Notes under the pieces: generated by a model | What the model was told of the DNA's origin: nothing | Database searches by the model: none | The model's input: the letters and a program-made list of their open reading frames with translations, nothing else | Translations under genes and position numbers: made by a program | Source: JBFFXF01 sp041569895 | GTDB taxonomy: Bacteria; Planctomycetota; UBA8108; JACQVS01 | NCBI GenBank assembly: GCA_041569895.1 | Contig: JBFFXF010000114.1 | Span: 1 to 21,035, forward strand | Direction: 5' to 3' | DNA: 21,035 bases | Shown here: positions 8,475 through 13,884 of the stretch, piece by piece | Position numbering within the stretch: position 1 is the first letter of the stretch | Layout: each line of letters begins with the position of its first letter

Positions 8475-8579
8475 TCCGTCCCCGTCCCCGTCCCCGTACC
8501 CGTTCCCGTACCCGGTCCCGTCCCCGTCCCCGTCCCCGAAAACCATCGCCGTCGCGCTGACGGTCGACGTCGGGGCCGG
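8475..8579. repeat. Hexanucleotide tract R2 (CCCGTN) with conserved flank
   Basis: TCCGTC, then CCCGTN units from 8481 to 8534 (one unit is CCCGGT), ending in CCCGAAAACC (8535-8544) exactly as at 806-815. Bases 8535-8579 match 806-850 at about 32 of 45 positions. On the minus strand a small hairpin CCGTC-AGCGC-GACGG (8551-8565) precedes GGTTTTCGGG and the repeat. Bases 8565-8578 (CGACGTCGGGGCCG) recur inverted at 13298-13311. Confidence 0.95.
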
Positions 8580-8666
8580 GCGAGCGGGGTCGGAGTCCGA
8601 CTGTCTCGGGCTCTGCCTTGACCTCCGGTTCGGCTCAGCTACAGATCAACCCCTTCAATCCATCCG

Positions 8667-8697
8667 TTTCCTGCCTTCCTGAGTTTCCTGCCTTCCT
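8667..8697. repeat. Direct repeat TTTCCTGCCTTCCT x2
   Basis: Exact 14-mers at 8667-8680 and 8684-8697. The reverse complement, AGGAAGGCAGGAAA, belongs to the same purine-rich motif seen at 13003-13034. Confidence 0.85.
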
Positions 8698-8746
8698 CAT
8701 GAATCGTCTGAAAGCAAGCCTCCGAGGTCGAGTCTCCCAGCCGGGG

Positions 8747-8776
8747 TTGGAACGCTCCTCGACACCGACGTAGAAT
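8747..8776 (+). promoter_or_regulatory. Promoter of the ferredoxin gene, probably giving a leaderless mRNA
   Basis: TTGGAA (8747-8752), an 18-base spacer, and TAGAAT (8771-8776) fit a sigma70-type promoter. The ATG is at 8783, only 6 bases after the -10, so the start codon is about where transcription should begin. No Shine-Dalgarno precedes the ATG. Confidence 0.55.
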
Positions 8777-8782
8777 GACTGC

Positions 8783-9511
8783 ATGAGCGAGAAACCCGAC
8801 CAAGATGACGCCGGCGCGGCGAAGCCGGACGCGAGTGGGGCGAAGAAGCCCTCGGCCGAGGACCAGGAGCGTCTGGCGCGGCGCGCGTTCTTCAGCGAGG
8901 GGCTGCGCGGGCTGGTGAAGCCGTTCTCGAAGCTGATCGAGCGCCGGCTCGACCACCTGCAGCAGGCGGTCGACGAGTCACGGCGGGCGGCGTACGGCTA
9001 TGATTCGTTCCCCGAGCCGGAGCGGCCGCGATACCACGCCGAGGAGTCACGCCTGCTGCGACCGCCGGGCGCGCTCGAGGAGGAGCTCTTCCTCGATCGC
9101 TGCGCCTCGAGCGGGCAGTGTGTCTCGGCGTGTCCCGTGCAGGCGATCCAGTTCCTCGAGAGCGACGACCCGCGCCGCTCCGGGACGCCGTTCATCGACC
9201 CGGAGGTGCAGGCGTGCGTCGTCTGCGAGGATCTCGCGTGCATGAAGGTGTGCCCGACGGGCGCGCTGCAGAGCGTGCCGCGTCACCTGATCAACATCGG
9301 CGTGGCGGAGCTGCGTCGCGACGTGTGCCTGCGCACCGACGGCGAGGACTGTCGCATCTGCGTCGAGAAGTGCCCGATCGGCGAGGAGGCGATCCTCATC
9401 CCCGCCGACGGCGGCGACGTCGAGGTCAAGGAGGACGGGTGCATCGGCTGCGGCGTCTGCGAGATGTACTGCCCGACCGTGCCCCGTGCCATCGTCGTCA
9501 AGCCCTCGTGA
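8783..9511 (+). CDS. NapG/MauM-like ferredoxin with four Cys motifs
   Basis: 242 residues; start at 8783 with the promoter immediately upstream. An N-terminal charged tail is followed by ARRAFFSEGLRGLVKPFSKLI (about 32-52), which resembles a twin-arginine context but has no following hydrophobic segment, so the protein is probably cytoplasmic. Four iron-sulfur motifs follow: Cys107-x5-Cys113-x3-Cys117-Pro; Cys145-x2-Cys148-x4-Cys153-x3-Cys157-Pro; Cys182-x7-Cys190-x2-Cys193-x3-Cys197-Pro; and Cys220-x2-Cys223-x2-Cys226-x3-Cys230-Pro. The first lacks the usual second Cys (Ser110), so one cluster may be [3Fe-4S] or differently ligated. The arrangement is like NapG/MauM electron-transfer proteins, which feed periplasmic reductases, but no nap or mau gene is nearby. 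fdhD, 2.5 kb away, hints at molybdo-enzyme metabolism only indirectly. The redox partner is unknown. Confidence 0.85.
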   Translation: MSEKPDQDDAGAAKPDASGAKKPSAEDQERLARRAFFSEGLRGLVKPFSKLIERRLDHLQQAVDESRRAAYGYDSFPEPERPRYHAEESRLLRPPGALEEELFLDRCASSGQCVSACPVQAIQFLESDDPRRSGTPFIDPEVQACVVCEDLACMKVCPTGALQSVPRHLINIGVAELRRDVCLRTDGEDCRICVEKCPIGEEAILIPADGGDVEVKEDGCIGCGVCEMYCPTVPRAIVVKPS

Positions 9512-9548
9512 TCAGTCGCGACGGGGCGCAGTGCGTCCGCTCGGTGGG

Positions 9549-10235
9549 TCAGCCCGGGCCGTCCTCGACGCTCGGCGGCGGCGGTCGTGATCGCGCGCGG
9601 CGACGGCGGATGATGATGTACGCGACGATCACCGCGGCGAGGAAGATCGCAGTCACCGGATAGACGATCCGCTTCCACTCCTGCCAGCGCTCCTTGTAGA
9701 ACTCCCAGTCGGGGCTCGACTCGAGCTCGGTGAAGACGTCGCCGATCCAGTATCCGAAGAGCGCCAGGACGAACACCCAGAGCCCGGCGCCGGCGCCGGT
9801 GTAGAAGCCGAAGCGCGCCAGGTTCATTCCGGCGATCCCGGCCGGCAGCGAGATGTACTGCCGCACGACCGGGATCAGGCGGCAGACGAAGGTGGCGACC
9901 TCCCCGTGGCGGCGGAAGACGGCGCTGGCGCGATCGAGCTTCGCCTCGTCGAAGAGGACGTACTTGCCGTAGCGACGCAGCACGGGAACGCCGACGATGC
10001 GGGCGAGGTAGTAGTTGAAGTAGGCGCCGGCCAGGCTGCCGAGGAGGCCGGCGAGGACGGCGAGCGTCATGTCCATGCGGCCGCGCGAGGCCAGGAAGCC
10101 GGCCGGGATCATCGCCACCTCGCTCGGGAACGGGAAGAAGGTGCTCTCGAGGAACATCATCACGAAGATGCCGACGTAGCCGAAGTTCTCGACCTGCTGG
10201 ACCAGCCAGGTGAGGAGCGATTCGATCCAGTCCAT
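9549..10235 (-). CDS. DedA/VTT-family membrane protein
   Basis: 228 residues. Hydrophobic segments lie near 15-60, 65-90, 130-170 and 190-212. Family marks are MMFLESTFFPFPSEVAMIPAG (Glu and Pro in the first re-entrant region), GSLAGAYFNYYLAR, and the conserved VCRLIPVVRQYISLPAGIAGM block with the RxxPxxRxxxxxxAG pattern. DedA proteins act as lipid scramblases/flippases, for example of undecaprenyl phosphate or phosphatidylethanolamine, and need the membrane potential. The ATG lies 3 bases after the pdxT stop with no strong Shine-Dalgarno, so translation is probably coupled to pdxT; a functional link to PLP synthesis is not implied. The C-terminus is basic then Pro-rich. Convergent with the ferredoxin gene, 37 bases away. 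Confidence 0.93.
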   Translation of the reverse strand: MDWIESLLTWLVQQVENFGYVGIFVMMFLESTFFPFPSEVAMIPAGFLASRGRMDMTLAVLAGLLGSLAGAYFNYYLARIVGVPVLRRYGKYVLFDEAKLDRASAVFRRHGEVATFVCRLIPVVRQYISLPAGIAGMNLARFGFYTGAGAGLWVFVLALFGYWIGDVFTELESSPDWEFYKERWQEWKRIVYPVTAIFLAAVIVAYIIIRRRRARSRPPPPSVEDGPG

Positions 10236-10238
10236 CGC

Positions 10239-10856
10239 TCAGCGCACCATCGTCTCGCCGACGGGCTCGCCGACGAGCTCGTCGAGGAAGTAGCGGTGGA
10301 TCCGCGTGTCGCCGGTGAGCTCGGGGTGGAAGGTCGAGAGCAGGTGACGACCGTGCCGCACCAGCACGGGGTCGTCCCCGTCCCGGCCGAGAACCTCGAG
10401 GCCGAGCGCCCGGTGCTTCCGCGGCAGGTGGATCTTCGGCGCGCGGATGAAGATGCAGCGGAACGGCCCGCCGACCGGCTCGAGGACGATGTCCTTCTCG
10501 AAGCTCTCCCGCTGCCGGCCGTAGGCGTTGCGCTCGACGGTCACCGGGACGACGCCGAGCCGCTCCGGATAGTCGTCGCCCTCGCCGAGCAGGATGGCGC
10601 CCGCGCAGGTCCCGAAGACCGGCAGCCGCTCGAGGGCGGCCGAGCGGATGGCGTCGAAGAGGCCGTTCTCGCGGCCGATCCCGGTCATCACGGTGCTCTC
10701 GCCGCCGGGGATGATGAGGGCGTCGAGGCCGGCGAGGTCCGATGGTCGCCGGACCTTGACCGGACGCGCTCCGAGCGATTCGAGGGTGCGGAGGTGGAGT
10801 TCGAAGGAGCCCTGGAGCGCGAGCACGCCGACCGTGCCGGCGCCGGGAGAGCTCAC
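10239..10856 (-). CDS. pdxT: Pyridoxal 5'-phosphate synthase glutaminase subunit PdxT
   Basis: 205 residues starting from GTG at 10856, which overlaps the pdxS stop (GTGA). GAGG lies just upstream within pdxS. Class I glutamine amidotransferase: VGVLALQGSFELHLRTLESLGA at the N-terminus, the glutamine-binding IIPGGESTVM, nucleophile Cys84 in FGTCAGAILL, and His177/Glu179 in HPELTGD. It hydrolyses glutamine and passes ammonia to PdxS in the 12+12 PLP synthase complex. Length is slightly above the usual 190 because of a seven-residue N-terminal extension. The order pdxS-pdxT and the overlap are typical. Confidence 0.97.
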   Translation of the reverse strand: MSSPGAGTVGVLALQGSFELHLRTLESLGARPVKVRRPSDLAGLDALIIPGGESTVMTGIGRENGLFDAIRSAALERLPVFGTCAGAILLGEGDDYPERLGVVPVTVERNAYGRQRESFEKDIVLEPVGGPFRCIFIRAPKIHLPRKHRALGLEVLGRDGDDPVLVRHGRHLLSTFHPELTGDTRIHRYFLDELVGEPVGETMVR

Positions 10857-11752
10857 CAGCCTCGCTGCTGGAGCAGCGCTCCCTCGGGGATCTCGCGGAT
10901 GTCGAGACCGGGCATCGGCGAGTCGAACTCCTCCATGATCTTGGCGAGCTCGGACGGCTGATCCCAGTAGGTCACCGCGAGGACGATGCCGCGGGCCGTG
11001 CGGGCGGGGTCTCCGGACTTGAAGATCCCCGAGCCGACGAAGCAGGCCTCCGCGCCGAGCGCCATCATCAGCGCGGCGTCGGCCGGCGTGGCGATGCCGC
11101 CCGCCGCGAAGTTGGGCACCGGCAGACGACCCTCGCGCGCGACCTGCGCGACGAGCTCCGGCGGCGCCTGCAGATCCTTGGCGCGCGTCATCAGCTCCTC
11201 CGGACGCAGCGTCGTGAGCTCGCCGATCTCGCGCTGGATCAGCCGCATGTGGCGCACCGCCTCGACGATGTTGCCGGTGCCGGCCTCGCCCTTCGTCCGG
11301 ATCATCGCCGCGCCCTCGCCGATGCGGCGCAGCGCCTCGCCGAGGTTCCTCGCGCCGCAGACGAACGGGATCTTGAAGGCGTGCTTGTCGATGTGGTGCT
11401 TCTCGTCGGCGGGTGTCAGCACCTCGCTCTCGTCGATGAAATCGACCGCGATCTCCTCGAGGACGCGCGCCTCGACGAAGTGCCCGATGCGCGTCTTGGC
11501 CATCACCGGGACGCTCACGGCCTCCTGGATCTCGCGCACCTTGGCGATCGGCGCCATGCGCGCGACGCCGCCCTCGCGACGGATGTCGGCGGGGACCCGC
11601 TCGAGCGCCATGACGGCGGCCGCCTTTGCGTCCTCGGCGATCCGCGCCTGTTCCGCGGTGGTGACGTCCATGATGACGCCGCCGCAGAGCATCCTGGCCA
11701 GACCGACCTTCTCGGTCCAGTGGGGCGAGCTCGGTGTGGGTTCGCTGATCAT
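10853..11752 (-). CDS. pdxS: Pyridoxal 5'-phosphate synthase lyase subunit PdxS
   Basis: 299 residues. Start chosen at ATG 11752 (AGGAG 7 bases upstream); a longer frame exists but the family begins near here. Strong family motifs: KVGLARMLCGGVIMDVTTAEQ (catalytic Asp29), VMALERVPADIRREGGVARM, MAKTRIGHFVEARVLE (Schiff-base Lys86), and IRTKGEAGTGNIVEAVRHMR (second catalytic Lys). Makes PLP from ribose 5-phosphate, glyceraldehyde 3-phosphate and ammonia from PdxT (deoxyxylulose-independent route). First gene of pdxS-pdxT-dedA, transcribed from a clear promoter about 110 bases upstream. Confidence 0.98.
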   Translation of the reverse strand: MISEPTPSSPHWTEKVGLARMLCGGVIMDVTTAEQARIAEDAKAAAVMALERVPADIRREGGVARMAPIAKVREIQEAVSVPVMAKTRIGHFVEARVLEEIAVDFIDESEVLTPADEKHHIDKHAFKIPFVCGARNLGEALRRIGEGAAMIRTKGEAGTGNIVEAVRHMRLIQREIGELTTLRPEELMTRAKDLQAPPELVAQVAREGRLPVPNFAAGGIATPADAALMMALGAEACFVGSGIFKSGDPARTARGIVLAVTYWDQPSELAKIMEEFDSPMPGLDIREIPEGALLQQRGW

Positions 11753-11864
11753 CGATCTGCTCCTGACGCTGTCTCCCAGACGCCGCCAACAGCCCGTATG
11801 TTGACGCTGCTGCACGGAAAGCCGCCCGTCGTGTCGAGGACGGCTGACGGCGACCTGATCTTGT

Positions 11865-11894
11865 ATTCTGAAGTGAGTTTAGAATCTCTGTCAA
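11865..11894 (-). promoter_or_regulatory. Promoter of the pdxS-pdxT-dedA operon
   Basis: On the minus strand TTGACA (11889-11894), an 18-base spacer, and CAGAAT (11865-11870). The -35 is a perfect consensus. Transcription should begin near 11858, giving a leader of about 106 bases before the pdxS ATG. Confidence 0.65.
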
Positions 11895-11906
11895 GAAGCA
11901 TCACGG

Positions 11907-12009
11907 TCCCGTTGCCGGGCCGGGATGTTTTTCGTCCTCGTCCTCGTCCTCGATCCGATTCCGTTCCGGGGACGGGGACGGGGACGGGAACGGGGACGGG
12001 AACGGGAAT
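11907..12009 (+). repeat. Hexanucleotide module R3: hairpin, T5, GTCCTC and GGGNAC tracts
   Basis: TCCCG (11907-11911), a 9-base loop and CGGGA (11921-11925) form a short hairpin, followed by TG, TTTTT (11928-11932), CG, three TCCTCG units, a short irregular stretch, then GGGGAC/GGGAAC units (about 11968-12005) ending in GGGAAT. The order hairpin, T-run, CG, repeats matches the other loci in the window. Confidence 0.85.
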
Positions 12010-12056
12010 GGTGCGCCCGCTTGACCCCACCTCCTGTCCCCGCGACCATCGACCCG

Positions 12057-12908
12057 ATGGCCACGCCCGATCCCTCGCCCACCTCCTTCGTCTCGTTGCG
12101 GCGCTGGCGCGACGGTTCGCTCGCGCCGGGACGCGATGCGGTGGTCGTCGAGGAGCCGCTCGAATATCGGATTCGCGGCGAGCCGATCGCCACGGTGATG
12201 CGCACGCCCGGCGACGACATCGACCTCGCGATCGGCTTCTTCTTCGCCGAGGGATTCCTCTCCGACCACCGCGATATCGGCGCCATCTGCCTCGGCGCGC
12301 GGGTCGCCGGCGGGGAATCGGGCGACGTCGAGGTCGCCCTCGTCGATCTGACGCCGAGCGACGGCGCCCTGGCGCGGGCGGCGCCCGACGAACGGCGGCA
12401 CGGGCCGATGGTCTCGAGCTGCGGGGTCTGCGGCAAGCGCATGATCGAGGAGGTGCTCGCCACCGTGCCGGACAGCCGCCTGCCGGCCCCTGGCGAACCG
12501 GTGGTCGACGGCGCCACGATCGCGACGATGCCCGACGCGCTCCGGCGACGCCAGCCCGTCTTCGGGGAGACCGGCGCGCTGCACGCCGCGGGGCTCTTCG
12601 ACTTCGCCGGCAACGCGATCGAGGTCGCCGAGGACATCGGCCGGCACAACGCCGTCGACAAGGTGATCGGACGACGCGTACGCGCCGGGCGGTTGCCCCT
12701 CGACTCCGAGGTCCTGGTCGTCAGCGGCCGGGCGAGCTTCGAGATCACGCAGAAGGCGCTGCGGGCGAGTATCCCGGTGGTGGTCGCCGTCTCCGGCGTC
12801 TCGAACCTCGCCGTCGACCTCGCCGAACGGGGCGGCGTGACACTCTGCGGCTTCACGAGAGACCGATCGTTCTGCGTGTACGCGCATCCCGGTCGAATTC
12901 GCGAGTGA
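12057..12908 (+). CDS. fdhD: Formate dehydrogenase accessory sulfurtransferase FdhD
   Basis: 283 residues from ATG 12057; the same frame is open further upstream through the repeat tract, but that would encode low-complexity RGRGRERGRE and is not credible. Start is therefore by family length; no Shine-Dalgarno is seen. Family motifs: EEPLEYRIRGEPIATVMRTPGDDIDLAIGFFFAEG, the sulfur-relay CxxC in SSCGVCGK (Cys122, Cys125), TGALHAAGLFD, and AEDIGRHNAVDKVIG. FdhD takes persulfide sulfur from IscS and sulfurates the molybdenum cofactor of formate dehydrogenases. No formate dehydrogenase lies in the window. Repeat tracts flank the gene on both sides. Confidence 0.96.
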   Translation: MATPDPSPTSFVSLRRWRDGSLAPGRDAVVVEEPLEYRIRGEPIATVMRTPGDDIDLAIGFFFAEGFLSDHRDIGAICLGARVAGGESGDVEVALVDLTPSDGALARAAPDERRHGPMVSSCGVCGKRMIEEVLATVPDSRLPAPGEPVVDGATIATMPDALRRRQPVFGETGALHAAGLFDFAGNAIEVAEDIGRHNAVDKVIGRRVRAGRLPLDSEVLVVSGRASFEITQKALRASIPVVVAVSGVSNLAVDLAERGGVTLCGFTRDRSFCVYAHPGRIRE

Positions 12909-12917
12909 GGTGCGGCT

Positions 12918-12953
12918 TCCGTTCCCGTTCCCGTTCCCGTTCCCGTGCCCGAA
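12918..12953. repeat. Hexanucleotide tract R4 (CCCGTT)
   Basis: TCCGTT, three CCCGTT units and CCCGTG (12918-12947), then CCCGAATAGG, a degenerate form of the CCCGAAAACC end seen at 806 and 8535. Begins 10 bases after the fdhD stop. Confidence 0.85.
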
Positions 12954-13002
12954 TAGGCTGATCGGTTTTCGCCGCCGAGACTCTGACGACAGGAAAGCAC
13001 GG

Positions 13003-13034
13003 CAAGGAAGGCAGGAAGGGCAGGAAGGCAGGAA
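13003..13034. repeat. AGGAAGGCAGGAA-type repeats
   Basis: Successive AAGGAAGGCAGGAAGG-like units, reading GGCAAGGAAGGCAGGAA, GGGCAGGAAGGCAGGAA. The core equals the complement of the duplicated 14-mer at 8667-8697. Confidence 0.75.
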
Positions 13035-13092
13035 GAGAGAACAAACGCAGAACACGCAGCGACAGCGCTGCTGACGGGCGACCCGGACGGGA

Positions 13093-13128
13093 ACGCAGAT
13101 TACGCAGATTACGCAGATTACGCAGATT
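13093..13128. repeat. Four perfect tandem copies of ACGCAGATT
   Basis: Exact 9-base units at 13093, 13102, 13111 and 13120. Markedly AT-richer than surroundings. No gene frame uses it credibly. Confidence 0.95.
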
Positions 13129-13220
13129 CGGGTAAGAGAGTGTGCGCGCACGGGTCCGTTCGGTCCCGCGCTCTGATCCCAGAGCTCAGATCTCTGCCCT
13201 CCGATCTCCGACCTCTGTCT

Positions 13221-13402
13221 CGGTCATCGGAATCGGAATCGGAATCGGGTCTCGGAATCGGAGTCGGAATCGGAATCGGTCTCGGACTCCGATCGCTCGG
13301 CCCCGACGTCGGAGACGAGGTCGACGTCGGGGGTTTTCGGGAACGGGCACGGGCACGGGAACGGGAACGGGAACGGGAACGAAGACGAGGACGAGGACGA
13401 GC
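13221..13402 (+). repeat. Composite element R5: CGGAAT tract, 11-bp hairpin, GTTTT, GGGNAC and GAGGAC tracts
   Basis: CGGAAT/CGGAGT units (13221-13287) are followed by a perfect 11-bp hairpin: CCCCGACGTCG (13301-13311), 10-base loop, CGACGTCGGGG (13322-13332). Then GTTTT (13333-13337), CGGG, AACGGG/CACGGG units to about 13381, and GACGAG units to 13402. This is the clearest copy of the hairpin, T-run, CG, GGGNAC order. The 5' arm region 13298-13311 is identical to the complement of 8565-8578. Confidence 0.9.
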
Positions 13403-13438
13403 GGGGGGCGGGAGTCTTTCCGGCGCCCGATGGGAAAG

Positions 13439-13858
13439 CTACCGAACCAGCTTGCTCACCGTGTCGCGGAACTCGACCTCGAGGGAGCTCATCTTGAAGG
13501 GCTTCTGGATGTAGGCGCTGGCGCCGAGCTTCTTGGCGCGCTCGACGATCTCGTCCTCACCCACCGCGCTACAGACGATCACCGGGATGTCGGCGAGGTT
13601 GGCCTGCTCCTGCTTTCGGCTCAGGAACGTCAGGCCGTCCATCTCGGGCATCATCAGGTCGAGGAAGATGATCTTGACGTCCTCGTCCTGGAGCTTCTCG
13701 AGGGCGACCTTGCCGTTCGGCGCCTCGACGATCCTCAGCTGCACGGATGGTCCGAGGGCCTCGAAGACCTTCTTTCCGAGAGTCTGGACGTACTTCACGA
13801 GCATGGTGCGCATCAGCGGAATGTCGTCCACCACCATGATCGTCATCGAGCTGTGCAT
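13439..13858 (-). CDS. CheY-like single-domain response regulator
   Basis: 139 residues from ATG 13858, which has GGAG 8 bases upstream. A GTG at 13888 overlapping the upstream gene's stop (GTGA) would add ten residues. Receiver motifs are complete: acidic pair in MVVDDIP, phospho-acceptor Asp in IIFLDLMMPEMDG, Ser/Thr switch in VIVCSAV, and Lys in YIQKPF. Between alpha1 and beta2 a longer segment (TLGKKVFEALGPSVQLRIVEAPNG) is present. No output domain, so it would act by protein-protein contact like CheY, or as a phosphate relay. Co-transcribed with the acidic protein just upstream, its most likely partner. No histidine kinase is in the window. Confidence 0.93.
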   Translation of the reverse strand: MHSSMTIMVVDDIPLMRTMLVKYVQTLGKKVFEALGPSVQLRIVEAPNGKVALEKLQDEDVKIIFLDLMMPEMDGLTFLSRKQEQANLADIPVIVCSAVGEDEIVERAKKLGASAYIQKPFKMSSLEVEFRDTVSKLVR

Positions 13859-13884
13859 CGCACGGTCTCCGAAATCGTTCCTCT

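Larger units (their letters stand above)
8453..8782. other. Repeat-bearing intergenic region upstream of the ferredoxin gene
   Basis: No gene is supported. It contains the hexanucleotide tract and flank (8475-8579), a duplicated 14-mer (8667-8697), and the ferredoxin promoter (8747-8776). Confidence 0.7.
11753..12056. other. Divergent pdxS / fdhD intergenic region
   Basis: 304 bases with no supported gene. Contains the pdxS leader and promoter on the minus strand and, on the fdhD side, a hairpin-T5-hexanucleotide module (11907-12009). No clear fdhD promoter or Shine-Dalgarno was found. Confidence 0.7.
12909..13438. other. 530-base gap made largely of simple repeats
   Basis: Between convergent fdhD (+) and the receiver gene (-). 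In order: CCCGTT tract (12918-12953), AGGAAGGCAGGAA-type repeats (13003-13034), ACGCAGATT x4 (13093-13128), CGGAAT-type tract (13221-13287), hairpin plus GTTTT (13301-13337), GGGNAC tract (13338-13381), GAGGAC tract (13384-13402). Frames crossing it (e.g. VICVICVIC on the minus strand) are repeat translations, not genes. Confidence 0.8.

Noticed and set aside
9512..9548. Shared terminator between the ferredoxin gene and dedA
   Set aside because: Only a weak inverted repeat with a one-base loop and no T-run is visible.
11925..12056. N-terminal extension of FdhD through the repeat tract
   Set aside because: It would encode RGRGRERGRE-type low complexity; the family begins near the ATG at 12057.
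12853..13151. Protein with VICVICVIC repeats on the minus strand
   Set aside because: It is only a translation of the ACGCAGATT array and other simple repeats; no start signal.
740..13381. CRISPR arrays
   Set aside because: Repeat units are 6-12 bases and contiguous, with no unique spacers of regular length and no cas genes.
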